Under the pieces are notes generated by a model that saw only the letters and a list, made by a program, of their open reading frames with translations, did no database searches and was not told where the DNA came from. The translations under genes were made by a program, and so were the position numbers. A DNA stretch of 21,191 nt from an uncultured Acetatifactor sp. (GTDB lineage: Bacteria; Bacillota; Clostridia; Lachnospirales; Lachnospiraceae): assembly GCA_910586515.1 (NCBI GenBank), contig CAJUGL010000059.1:1-21191 (forward strand), written 5' to 3'. This document shows positions 5,776-13,354 of the stretch, in pieces. Position 1 is the stretch's first letter. Each line of letters begins with the position of its first letter.

Positions 5776-6923
5776 GGAAGAAGGCTGCGCGTCTGGAAGC
5801 GGAATTCAGGAATGCTTCCCTGACGAAGAGCCTCTTTTTTTATATGGCGGCAGGAGCCGTGGCCGGGATGATGCTGTGGACCCTGTCCAAGAACCTCTGC
5901 GAGAGTTGGTTCAAGGTGTTTACCGGGGAAATTCTGCGGGAGAATTTCACTCTTCACTGGGAGATCTCGCAGGAGGGAAAGGCGGCAATGGTTTTTCTCT
6001 GGTTCTGGTATTGGTATGGGCAGTACCCCTGCCTGGCGGTTTGCTGCACGGCGGCAGGAGGGATGTTTTTGCAAAAAAAGATATATCCTGCCCTGAAGGC
6101 GGTACAGAATGCCTTTGGCTGTATCGGGGCCGGAGATTACGGAAGGGAGATCGCATATCTTGACGGGGATGAGATGGGCGGACTCTGCCGAAGCTTTGAA
6201 CAGCTTCGCAGAAAACTGGTGAAGGAGAAGAGAAGCCGTTGGATGGAGCAGGAGAGCCAGAGGCGGATCAACGCTGCCTTTGCCCATGATATCCGCACGC
6301 CGCTCACCGTGCTTTCCGGCTGTACGGAATTTCTGCAGAAGTATGTGCCGAAGGGAAAGGTTTCTGAAGAAAAGCTTTTGGAAAAACTGGCCGTAATGCA
6401 GCATCAGGAACAGCGGATTCTGGAGATTTCCAAAACCATGACACAACTCCACAGGCAGGAGGCCAGAGAGGTGTCCGGGGCATGGCTGGAGGGCACAATA
6501 TTGGTGCAGCGTCTTGGAACGGCAGCCAGGGAGCTTGCGGCGGAGAAAAACAAAACCTGCAGGATAGAGGCGCAGGGGATAGAGGGAAATTTTTTTGCGG
6601 ACGGAGGGCTGATTGAGGAGGTTTTTGACAATCTGGTATCCAATGCGCTCCGTTATGCCCAAAGCAGGATTACTGTTGCGTTTGTGCGGAAGGGGGAAGA
6701 ATTTCTGATTTATGTGCAGGATGACGGGACAGGATTTTCTTCCAGGGCGCTTCGGTACGGTACGGATCCTTATTACAGCGAAGACAAGGAAGGGGGAGAG
6801 CATTTTGGCCTGGGATTGTTTATTTCCCGGATGCTCTGTGAGAAACACGGGGGAACACTGAAACTGGTCAACAGCATAGACGGCGGGGGAATTGCGGCTG
6901 CGGCCTTTTTGGTAGGGGTTTAA
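5763..6923 (+). CDS. Membrane sensor histidine kinase paired with the preceding regulator
   Basis: The product is 386 residues. Two membrane segments (about 22-42 and 75-103) enclose a short extracytoplasmic loop of some 30 residues. A linker resembling HAMP follows, then the dimerisation/phosphorylation box AHDIRTPLT with H175, N-box NLVSNALRYA, G1 DDGTGFSS and G2 HFGLGLF. It is a full, intact kinase. ATG 5763 overlaps the regulator stop. The short loop and the downstream ABC transporter fit the group of kinases that sense antimicrobial peptides or cell-envelope damage, but the ligand cannot be read from the sequence. Confidence 0.85.
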   Translation: MDWLRKKAARLEAEFRNASLTKSLFFYMAAGAVAGMMLWTLSKNLCESWFKVFTGEILRENFTLHWEISQEGKAAMVFLWFWYWYGQYPCLAVCCTAAGGMFLQKKIYPALKAVQNAFGCIGAGDYGREIAYLDGDEMGGLCRSFEQLRRKLVKEKRSRWMEQESQRRINAAFAHDIRTPLTVLSGCTEFLQKYVPKGKVSEEKLLEKLAVMQHQEQRILEISKTMTQLHRQEAREVSGAWLEGTILVQRLGTAARELAAEKNKTCRIEAQGIEGNFFADGGLIEEVFDNLVSNALRYAQSRITVAFVRKGEEFLIYVQDDGTGFSSRALRYGTDPYYSEDKEGGEHFGLGLFISRMLCEKHGGTLKLVNSIDGGGIAAAAFLVGV

Positions 6924-6961
6924 GAATCCTTTTCAGAAAGCTTCAGGACTTATTTAGAAAA

Positions 6962-6995
6962 TGTAGAGTGTTTGTAGAGATTTCTCCTGTATAGT
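6962..6995 (+). promoter_or_regulatory. Candidate response-regulator direct repeat and -10 box before the ABC transporter
   Basis: TGTAGAG occurs at 6962-6968 and again at 6973-6979, an 11-bp period typical of tandem OmpR-family binding sites on one helix face. A TATAGT -10-like box follows at 6990-6995, with no good -35, as expected for an activated promoter in which the repeat lies next to or over the -35 region. This is seen by eye; regulator specificity is inferred. Confidence 0.4.
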
Positions 6996-7057
6996 ATGTT
7001 TTATCGGAAGCTGCATTTGCTTCCTATAGAATGGAAAAGGAAGGAGAGATCCAGGTT

Positions 7058-7960
7058 ATGGAGACGCAAATTCAAATCAAAGGTTTATGCAAGAATTTCG
7101 GGAAAAAACAGGCGTTGAAATCCGTTGATCTGACCATTGGGCAGGGGATGTTCGGCCTGCTTGGACCCAACGGAGCAGGCAAGACAACGCTTATGAGAGT
7201 GCTTGCCACACTGCTGCCGAAGTCTGCCGGGGAGGTGCGTGTGTGCGGGGTGCCGGTGGAACATGCAGCGGAGATCAGAAAGATGACGGGGTATCTGCCC
7301 CAGGATTTTTCCATGTATGGAAATATGACTGCCTGTGAGGCACTGGATTACCTGGCGGTACTTTCCGGGATTCCGAAGGCAGAGCGGAGAAAAAAGGTGC
7401 CGGAAATGTTGGAAAAGGTAAATCTCCTGGATCAGAAAAATATCCGGGTGAAGGCAATGTCGGGCGGGATGAAGCGCCGGTTGGGAATTGCCCAGGCAAT
7501 CATCCATGATCCCAGGGTGATCATTGTGGATGAGCCTACGGCGGGACTGGATCCGGAGGAGAGGGTGCGTTTCCGCAACCTGCTGTGCGAGATTGCCAGA
7601 GAGCGGATCGTGCTGCTTTCCACGCACATTGTGGGAGATATCGAGGCTACCTGTGAAGAGATCGCGGTGCTGAATCATGGGGAGGTGGTTTTCCGCGGAA
7701 CGGTGGAGTCTCTTCTGAAGCTGGTGGAGAACAAGGTTTACTCGGCGGAGGTTTCGCCGAGAGAACTGGATGGATTAAAAGAACGTTTTATTGTAACCGG
7801 TATATTGAACAGAGGAAGCACTGCCACCGTCAGAATCATTGCGGAGAGTATGCCGTTGGCGGAAGCGAAGTCCTGCAGCGCAGATGTGGAGGATGCCTAT
7901 ATGTTTCTGATGCACAGCATATCCGCGACGCCTGTGCAGAAAGGAAGTGAGCAGGCATGA
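7058..7960 (+). CDS. ABC transporter ATP-binding protein (ABC-2 / peptide-resistance type)
   Basis: The product is 300 residues. Walker A GPNGAGKT (36-43), Q-loop YLPQDFS, signature MSGGMKRR, Walker B VIIVDEPTAGLDP and H-loop LSTH are all present, followed by a C-terminal extension of about 80 residues typical of CcmA-type subunits. It powers the two membrane proteins encoded next, probably exporting or detaching a peptide or lipid-targeting compound. ATG 7058 has AAGGAGAG at 7041-7048; the longer frame from ATG 7031 has no ribosome binding site. The stop overlaps the permease start as ATGA. Expression is probably driven by the RR encoded two genes upstream. Confidence 0.85.
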   Translation: METQIQIKGLCKNFGKKQALKSVDLTIGQGMFGLLGPNGAGKTTLMRVLATLLPKSAGEVRVCGVPVEHAAEIRKMTGYLPQDFSMYGNMTACEALDYLAVLSGIPKAERRKKVPEMLEKVNLLDQKNIRVKAMSGGMKRRLGIAQAIIHDPRVIIVDEPTAGLDPEERVRFRNLLCEIARERIVLLSTHIVGDIEATCEEIAVLNHGEVVFRGTVESLLKLVENKVYSAEVSPRELDGLKERFIVTGILNRGSTATVRIIAESMPLAEAKSCSADVEDAYMFLMHSISATPVQKGSEQA

Positions 7961-9198
7961 TGGGAGCATTGTTTCTAAAGGAGTGCAGGAAGATTGCAAA
8001 AAGTCTGGTGTATTATGTCTATCTGGCGGCATTCGTACTGTTTATTACCGGCCAGATGAGCGATGGGGAATGGACGGAACAGCTGTCTGAACCCCAGCCA
8101 GGTCAGGAAAGCTATGGATACGGATATTCCAGTGATGAGAGAATGGTCATGCAAAGCGGCCTGGAAACACTGTTGCGGGAGATTTTGGCAAATCGGTTCG
8201 CCACCTATCCTTTCGGCTTTTACAAGGCAGTGACACTGAATGAGGAAGAACTGGAAGTGCTTAAGCGCGCAATGGAGCAGTGTACGGGCATGGAATTTGA
8301 GCAGATGATAGAGGAGAGTAACGCTTACGGAATGGAGATTTCCCAGATGGGGGCGGAGTATGCGGAGGCGGAAATGTGGCACATTCCCATCAGGGAAAAC
8401 TTAAGCTACGAAGAATTTGAACAGGTGATGGAGAAAGCCTGTGAAATCGTAGGCTCCAGAAGTCATTATGAGAAGTCATCCTACGAAAGAAGAGGTGTTG
8501 TGGCCCTGACCTATGAGGATGCTCTGGAACATTACCGGGAACTGTGTGAAGATGACAAGGTCAGCGGCGCGCAGATGCGGCTGTTCTGCGATTATGCGTG
8601 CATTTTTCTTGCCGTTCTGCCTATATTTGTGGGAGTTTCCGCTTGTCTGAAGGATAAGAGGGCGAAAGCGGCGGAGCTTATCCGCAGTCGGTCCGTTTCC
8701 GGTGCCGCTCTGATTGGGTGCCGCTATCTGGCTAATGTGGTGATGTGTTTTGTACCGGTGCTTCTGTGCGCGCTGCTGATGCAGATGCCCTGTGTGTATG
8801 CCGCAGGCCAGGCGGGAATTCAGGCGGACATCCTGGCATTCGTCAAGTACAGTTTTCTGTGGCTGCTGCCGGTGATCATGGTGGTGCTTGGAGCTGCTTT
8901 TTTAATTACGGAGGCGACGGAGACAATTCTGGCCATACCGGTTCTGTTGGCATGGGCATTCGGCTCGGTGTTTTCTGCCGCTACGCTGATGGGAGATTTC
9001 GGCTGGAAACTGGTGACGCGCTGGAACACTTTCGGCAGCTACGGCAGGTATGCGGAGGAACTGGGGCAGCTGTACCGGAATAAGGGGATGTATATGGCAC
9101 TGGCAGTTATACTGGTTCTGCTCACAGTGGCAGTCTATGAAAAAAAGAGGCGGAAAGGGGAAATGTTGTATGGGAAATTACGTAAAAACAATTCTTAA
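7957..9198 (+). CDS. ABC-2 type permease with large external domain
   Basis: The product is 413 residues. One membrane segment near the N-terminus (about 13-32) is followed by an external, charged domain of roughly 170 residues (rich in Glu and Tyr), then a block of five hydrophobic segments from about 205 to 400 and a basic tail. This is the layout of ABC-2 permeases. The start ATG overlaps the ATPase stop, and the end overlaps the next permease by 29 bp, so the three proteins are made together. The external domain is the likely contact for the substrate. No closer family name can be given. Confidence 0.7.
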   Translation: MMGALFLKECRKIAKSLVYYVYLAAFVLFITGQMSDGEWTEQLSEPQPGQESYGYGYSSDERMVMQSGLETLLREILANRFATYPFGFYKAVTLNEEELEVLKRAMEQCTGMEFEQMIEESNAYGMEISQMGAEYAEAEMWHIPIRENLSYEEFEQVMEKACEIVGSRSHYEKSSYERRGVVALTYEDALEHYRELCEDDKVSGAQMRLFCDYACIFLAVLPIFVGVSACLKDKRAKAAELIRSRSVSGAALIGCRYLANVVMCFVPVLLCALLMQMPCVYAAGQAGIQADILAFVKYSFLWLLPVIMVVLGAAFLITEATETILAIPVLLAWAFGSVFSAATLMGDFGWKLVTRWNTFGSYGRYAEELGQLYRNKGMYMALAVILVLLTVAVYEKKRRKGEMLYGKLRKNNS

Positions 9199-9805
9199 TT
9201 TTATCCGATACCATTATCTCCCTCATTTGTGCGGGGCGGCGCTTTTGGTGCTGTGTGCCGGGGCAGTGCTGAGCTTCCGCAATCTGGACATTGCCGGAGC
9301 GGCGAAGGTGATGGAGCATTACGGTGTTATCGCCGGGATTCTGCTGTTTACGCCTCTGTTTTTGCCGGAGAGCGACATGGAAATCTGGCAGCTGGAGGCC
9401 TCCAGGTATCTGCCTATGTGGAAGCTGTATCTGGGCAGACTGTTTCCGGCGCTGTGTATGCTGGCAGCAGTGGTGAGCATTCTCATTCTGCGGCTTCTGG
9501 CCGGCGGCTCCGTATTTCCTGTGGGACTTTTGTGGCGGGGAGCGTTCTGCGAGGCTTTGTTTCTGGGAGGAATCGGTTGTTTTGCAGCGGCGGTCACCAA
9601 TCAGGTGGTTTTGGGGTATATGGTGTCTATTTTGTATTATGCCGCTAATATAGGTATGGCAAACCGTCTGTGGAAGTTCGGCCTGTTTCCTGTCTGCAGA
9701 GGCGACGAAGGAACCTGGCCCTGGCTGCTCGGAGCGGCGGTTTTCCTGACGGCAGGAGGAATCTGGCTGAGAGAGCAGATACGCAGAGCGGCTGTTTTGA
9801 GCTGA
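9170..9805 (+). CDS. Second, smaller ABC-type membrane protein
   Basis: The product is 211 residues with about six hydrophobic segments and almost no loops, consistent with a second ABC-2-like transmembrane half. ATG 9170 follows AAAGGGG (9154-9160). The frame extends upstream to 9050, but that part lies over the preceding permease gene and gives a Trp/Cys-rich sequence unlike a membrane protein start. It is the last gene of the first RR-HK-ABC operon; the stop is followed 85 bp later by a strong hairpin. Confidence 0.65.
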   Translation: MGNYVKTILNFIRYHYLPHLCGAALLVLCAGAVLSFRNLDIAGAAKVMEHYGVIAGILLFTPLFLPESDMEIWQLEASRYLPMWKLYLGRLFPALCMLAAVVSILILRLLAGGSVFPVGLLWRGAFCEALFLGGIGCFAAAVTNQVVLGYMVSILYYAANIGMANRLWKFGLFPVCRGDEGTWPWLLGAAVFLTAGGIWLREQIRRAAVLS

Positions 9806-9889
9806 GCGGAGGCAGGCCTTAGCTGACGCTTGAGTTCGTATACTTATAGGCGGCACCCTCTAAATAGTCATTTCATAGGTATAAATGAA

Positions 9890-9914
9890 AAGGGATGCCC
9901 GCAGGGCATCCCTT
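9890..9914 (-). terminator. Intrinsic terminator between convergent genes
   Basis: A perfect 11-bp stem (9890-9900 with 9904-9914) and a 3-nt loop. Read on the minus strand the stem is followed by TTTCATTT, a fair T-tract, so it mainly ends the lipoprotein gene. On the plus strand the tail (CTCTGATGG) is poor, but the stem could still help stop the permease operon. Confidence 0.8.
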
Positions 9915-9966
9915 CTCTGATGGAAATGAATTTTTCTCACCGGTTTTTTAGTCAGTTAAGATGAAC

Positions 9967-10353
9967 TTACTTTTTGAAAGTCAGGGTGATGCCCTCGGCA
10001 GACATGGTGATCTCGCCGTCTTTCAGCGTGGCAGTCATCTCTTCACCGTCGATGGTCATGGTGACGGTGCTGCCGCTGGCCTTCCAGGTTCCTTCCCCGG
10101 ACATTTCAAGGGCGTCGGCTTCCAGCTTGAGGCTGCCGTCGGAATTCAGTACCAGTGAGATTTTCAGCTGGTCAGCTTCCTCACCCAAAGTTTCGGCCAA
10201 CTGTTCAATGTCGAAAGTCATCCCCTGCATGCTCATGGTCTTGAACGTGTAGGTGCCTTCTGCGCCTGAACCGCCGCCGCCGCAGGCTGCCAGTGCAAAT
10301 ACGCAGATCAGCACCAGAGCCAGGCTTATGATTTTGTTAAACCTTTTCTTCAT
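9967..10353 (-). CDS. Small secreted lipoprotein of unknown function
   Basis: The product is 128 residues. A basic start (MKKRFNK), a hydrophobic core and the lipobox LAAC with Cys24 mark it as a lipoprotein anchored on the outer face of the membrane. A Gly-rich tether follows. The mature part alternates short polar and hydrophobic strands (GTWKASGSTVTMTIDG, then EMTATLKDGEITMS), suggesting a beta-sheet or lipocalin-like fold. The start was chosen because GGAGA lies 6 bases upstream and the signal peptide begins there; the longer frame to 10404 adds a poor leader. It lies alone and convergent to the first ABC operon and divergent from BceRS, with its own promoter. It may be an accessory factor for peptide binding, but that is only suggested by position. 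Confidence 0.75.
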   Translation of the reverse strand: MKKRFNKIISLALVLICVFALAACGGGGSGAEGTYTFKTMSMQGMTFDIEQLAETLGEEADQLKISLVLNSDGSLKLEADALEMSGEGTWKASGSTVTMTIDGEEMTATLKDGEITMSAEGITLTFKK

Positions 10354-10409
10354 TTCTTTCTCCTTCATTTTTATGTATTTGCTGTGCTGTGTAGCACACA
10401 ACATATTAG

Positions 10410-10437
10410 ATTATAGCACTTTATTTCATATTTTCAA
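10410..10437 (-). promoter_or_regulatory. Sigma-A promoter of the lipoprotein gene
   Basis: On the minus strand TTGAAA (10437-10432) and a consensus TATAAT (10415-10410) are 16 bp apart. A small hairpin (TGTGCT 10383-10388 with AGCACA 10393-10398) lies in the resulting leader. Confidence 0.7.
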
Positions 10438-10510
10438 GACTTTTGCCCTAAGAAATTTTTTCCGGAATTTTTCCCGGTGATTTTATTGCAACGATTCGGA
10501 GGGTTTGAGA

Positions 10511-10540
10511 TTGATTTTTTTCCGGAGAAAGTGGTATAGT
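10511..10540 (+). promoter_or_regulatory. Promoter of the bceRS-like operon
   Basis: TTGATT (10511-10516) and TATAGT (10535-10540) are 18 bp apart, with TG at 10532-10533 giving an extended -10. The predicted start of transcription is about 38 bp before the ATG at 10585. Confidence 0.55.
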
Positions 10541-10584
10541 AGGAAAAACAGCAGACTTGTTTAGAGGGAGAGGATGGAGTGACG

Positions 10585-11283
10585 ATGTACCGGATAATGA
10601 TTGTGGAGGATGATCTGGCCATGGCGGGCGCAATGAAGAAGCAGATAGAGGCTTGGGGGAATGAATGTTTTTGTGTTTGTGATTTCGCCAATGTTATTAC
10701 GGCATTTGCGGAATATGACCCCCATATGGTGCTGATGGATATTATGCTGCCCTTTTTTAACGGCTATCACTGGTGCACCGAGATCCGGAAGATTTCCAAT
10801 GTGCCGGTGGTATTTATTTCCTCAGCCTCGGACAATATGAATATTGTCATGGCCATGAGCATGGGCGGGGATGATTTTATTCCCAAGCCGGTGGATCTGG
10901 AGGTGATGACTGCGAAAATACAGGCCGTGCTCCGCAGGGCGTATGATATGGCGGGGAAGATTCCCATACTGGAGCACAGAGGGGCTGTGTTGAATCTGAA
11001 CGATGCATCTCTGGTATACCGGGGGGAGCGGATTGAACTGACCAAAAACGAATTTCGCATACTGCAGACGCTCATGGAGAATAAAGGGAAAGTGGTCAGC
11101 CGGGACACGCTGATGACCAGACTTTGGCAGATGGATTCTTATGTTGAGGAAAATACGCTCACTGTCAATGTCACCAGGCTGCGTAAAAAGCTGGAGAGTG
11201 CAGGACTGGCGGATTTTATAACCACAAAGGTGGGCAGCGGCTATATTATTGACATGGCGCCGGGGGCAAAAGGTCATGGATGA
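10585..11283 (+). CDS. bceR: BceR-like OmpR-family response regulator
   Basis: The product is 232 residues. The receiver has E8-D9-D10, phospho-acceptor D52 (LMDIMLPFFNG), S79-S80 and K101 (FIPKP). The DNA-binding part shows LTKNEFRILQTLMENKG, ENTLTVNVTRLRKKLE and KVGSGYI. LPFFNGYHWC and SNVPVVFISS are characteristic of the BceR group, which works with intramembrane-sensing kinases and BceAB transporters. ATG 10585 has GGAG at 10576-10579; the alternative GTG at 10579 overlaps that site. It should activate the bceA promoter through the box at 12444. Confidence 0.85.
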   Translation: MYRIMIVEDDLAMAGAMKKQIEAWGNECFCVCDFANVITAFAEYDPHMVLMDIMLPFFNGYHWCTEIRKISNVPVVFISSASDNMNIVMAMSMGGDDFIPKPVDLEVMTAKIQAVLRRAYDMAGKIPILEHRGAVLNLNDASLVYRGERIELTKNEFRILQTLMENKGKVVSRDTLMTRLWQMDSYVEENTLTVNVTRLRKKLESAGLADFITTKVGSGYIIDMAPGAKGHG

Positions 11284-11389
11284 CTTTGAGGCACGCAGTT
11301 CCGCGAGGGGGTATCGTGCCCATGTTAAACGAGAATCCATAGACTGTAATTCAAAATAACAAATAAAAATACAAAGGGAAGAGTATGGA

Positions 11390-12397
11390 ATGAGGGAAGA
11401 AAAGTGGTATGATGTTCCCGGCAGATTTTTGCGGCAGCACGGGAAGACAGGGATAATTTTTTTGGTATACTGTGTAATTTTTGCAGGAATATTTATTCTG
11501 TATGACCTGGAGGCGGAGGCGGTGCTGTATGCGGCTGGACTTTGCCTGCTGTTCAGGCTGACAGTGCTGGTTCCGGAATACTGTTTCTTTGCGGCTGATC
11601 ACAGGGAAAGGCAGAGAATACTGCAGGATGTTGAGTTAATGACGGAGGGACTGCCGGAGCCGAAGAACCTTGGTGAATCAGACTATCAGGATATGCTTCG
11701 AAAATTAAAAGGAATATTTGATCAGTGTTCAAATCAGTGGCAGAGTGAGAGAAGGGAGAGCCTGGAGTATTACACCACATGGGTGCACCAGATTAAGACG
11801 CCCATATCCGTCATGCGCATGACGCTGCAGGGAGAGGATACGGAGGAGCACAGAGAGCTTTTGGCAGAGCTGTTTCGGATAGAGCAGTATGTGGAGATGG
11901 CGTTGAACTGGATAAGATTGGGAAGTGATTCCACGGATTATCTGTTTCGGGAGTATGATTTGGACAGAATTATCAAGCAGGCAATCCACAAGTATGCGCC
12001 CCAGTTTATCCGGAGAAAAATAGGTCTTTTCTATGAGGGGACGGAGGCTGTGGTGCTTACTGACGAGAAATGGCTGCTGTTTATCATAGAGCAGATTTTG
12101 GCCAATGCCGTCAAATATACCCGGGAGGGAAGCGTATCTATTCGGGTGACTCCGGAGAAGGTAGTAGAGATTGCGGACACAGGAATAGGTATTGCGCCGG
12201 AGGATGTGCCAAGGATATTTGAGAAGGGATTTACGGGATATAACGGGCGGGCGGATAAAAAGTCCACAGGCCTGGGATTGTATCTCAGCAGTCTGACCGC
12301 AGAGAAGCTTTTCCATAAAATATGGGTGGAATCTGTGGTTGGCGCGGGCACTACGGTCTTTCTGGATCTGAGCAGGAGGAAGCTTGAAGTGGAGTAA
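11390..12397 (+). CDS. bceS: BceS-like intramembrane-sensing histidine kinase
   Basis: The product is 335 residues. Two membrane helices (about 20-38 and 44-62) are joined by only a few residues, so there is no external sensor domain; kinases of this type read the state of their BceAB transporter. The cytoplasmic part has YTTWVHQIKTPI with H133, N-box ILANAVKYT, G1 ADTGIGI and G2 STGLGLYL. A 106-bp gap separates it from the regulator gene, longer than usual, but there is no terminator or promoter of note in it. ATG 11390 has AAGGGAAGAG upstream. The gene is followed by 192 bp containing the transporter promoter. Confidence 0.87.
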   Translation: MREEKWYDVPGRFLRQHGKTGIIFLVYCVIFAGIFILYDLEAEAVLYAAGLCLLFRLTVLVPEYCFFAADHRERQRILQDVELMTEGLPEPKNLGESDYQDMLRKLKGIFDQCSNQWQSERRESLEYYTTWVHQIKTPISVMRMTLQGEDTEEHRELLAELFRIEQYVEMALNWIRLGSDSTDYLFREYDLDRIIKQAIHKYAPQFIRRKIGLFYEGTEAVVLTDEKWLLFIIEQILANAVKYTREGSVSIRVTPEKVVEIADTGIGIAPEDVPRIFEKGFTGYNGRADKKSTGLGLYLSSLTAEKLFHKIWVESVVGAGTTVFLDLSRRKLEVE

Positions 12398-12443
12398 GTT
12401 CAGCGGAAAAATTTCCGGGGTGTATGGGGCGGGTAGGGAGATA

Positions 12444-12517
12444 TTACAAAAATGTCACAGGAAACGGCGGAAATGTCACCCGATTCGATGTCGGAGCATT
12501 CCGCCGTTTTGTATAAT
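12444..12517 (+). promoter_or_regulatory. BceR-type box and promoter of the BceAB-like transporter
   Basis: TTACA-AAAA-TGTCA (12444-12457) matches the known BceR-type pattern of an inverted TnACA/TGTnA with a 4-bp AT centre. AAATGTCAC is repeated exactly 21 bp on (12450-12458 and 12471-12479), two helical turns, giving a second half-site. A consensus TATAAT follows at 12512-12517 without a good -35, as expected for an activated promoter. The ATPase gene starts at 12590. Confidence 0.6.
12462..12509 (+). terminator. 11-bp inverted repeat overlapping the bceA promoter
   Basis: AAACGGCGGAA (12462-12472) is the perfect reverse complement of 12499-12509, with an inner CCGA/TCGG stem (12480-12483, 12491-12494). 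It ends in TTTTG at 12507-12511, directly before the TATAAT. In RNA from bceRS it could act as a terminator; as DNA it overlaps the second half-site and the -35 region. Confidence 0.5.
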
Positions 12518-12589
12518 TCCCTTATCAGCATTGAACAGTATCCGGGCAGTAAGCGTCCGGGCAATGCAGAATTCAAGGAGGATTTGATC

Positions 12590-13354
12590 ATGGCATTATT
12601 AGAGGCAAAGAGTTTGAGAAAAGTCTATACCACACGCTTTGGGGGTAATCAGGTACAGGCGTTGTCCAAGGTATCTTTTTCTGTGGAACAGGGAGAATAT
12701 GTGGCCATCATGGGGGAATCCGGATCGGGAAAAACCACACTGTTGAATATTCTGGCAGCTTTGGATAAACCGACAGGCGGACAGGTACTGCTGGGGGGCA
12801 AAAGTCTTTCCGGCGTAAAGGAGAAGGAATTGGCGGCATTCCGGCGGAATAATCTTGGCTTTGTATTTCAGGATTTTAATCTCCTGGATACATTTACGCT
12901 GAGGGACAATATTTTTCTGCCTTTAGTGCTGGGCGGAAAGGCGCATGAGGAAATGGAGAGGCGTCTTGCGCCTGTTGCGGAAAGGCTCGGCATTCGGGAT
13001 ATTCTGGAAAAGTTTCCCTATGAAGTTTCCGGAGGGCAGAAGCAGAGGGCTGCGGTGGCCAGGGCTTTGATTACCAATCCGCAGCTGGTATTGGCGGACG
13101 AGCCTACGGGGGCATTGGATTCCAGGGCTGCGGACGGGCTGTTGGACATTTTTAACGACATCAACCTGGACGGCCAGACTATTCTCATGGTGACTCATTC
13201 CGTGAAAGCGGCAAGCAGGGCCGGCCGGGTAATGTTCATCAAGGACGGAGAGGTATTCCACCAGATTTACCGGGGAAGCAGCACCAATGAGGAGCTGTAC
13301 CAGAAGATTTCGGATACCCTGATTTTGCTTGCGGCAGGAGGTGCACAAAGATGA
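12590..13354 (+). CDS. bceA: BceA-like ABC transporter ATPase
   Basis: The product is 254 residues of the MacB/LolD/BceA family: Walker A GESGSGKT (42-49), Q-loop FVFQDFNLLDTFT, signature VSGGQKQR, Walker B LVLADEPTGALDS and H-loop VTHS. It energises the FtsX-like permease encoded next; the pair removes peptide antibiotics such as bacitracin or lantibiotics from their lipid targets and signals to the kinase. ATG 12590 has AAGGAGGA with 8-nt spacing. The frame is open back to 12452, but that part covers the promoter. Stop and next start overlap as ATGA. Confidence 0.9.
   Translation: MALLEAKSLRKVYTTRFGGNQVQALSKVSFSVEQGEYVAIMGESGSGKTTLLNILAALDKPTGGQVLLGGKSLSGVKEKELAAFRRNNLGFVFQDFNLLDTFTLRDNIFLPLVLGGKAHEEMERRLAPVAERLGIRDILEKFPYEVSGGQKQRAAVARALITNPQLVLADEPTGALDSRAADGLLDIFNDINLDGQTILMVTHSVKAASRAGRVMFIKDGEVFHQIYRGSSTNEELYQKISDTLILLAAGGAQR

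Noticed and set aside
5628..6848. 406-codon open frame on the minus strand over the regulator/kinase genes
   Set aside because: It is antisense to a clear response regulator and kinase with complete motifs, shows His/Pro/Arg-rich composition typical of shadow frames and has no recognisable domain.
12452..12589. N-terminal extension of the BceA-like ATPase
   Set aside because: It lies over the BceR-type box, inverted repeat and TATAAT, and ATG 12590 has a strong AAGGAGGA site with a normal ATPase start.
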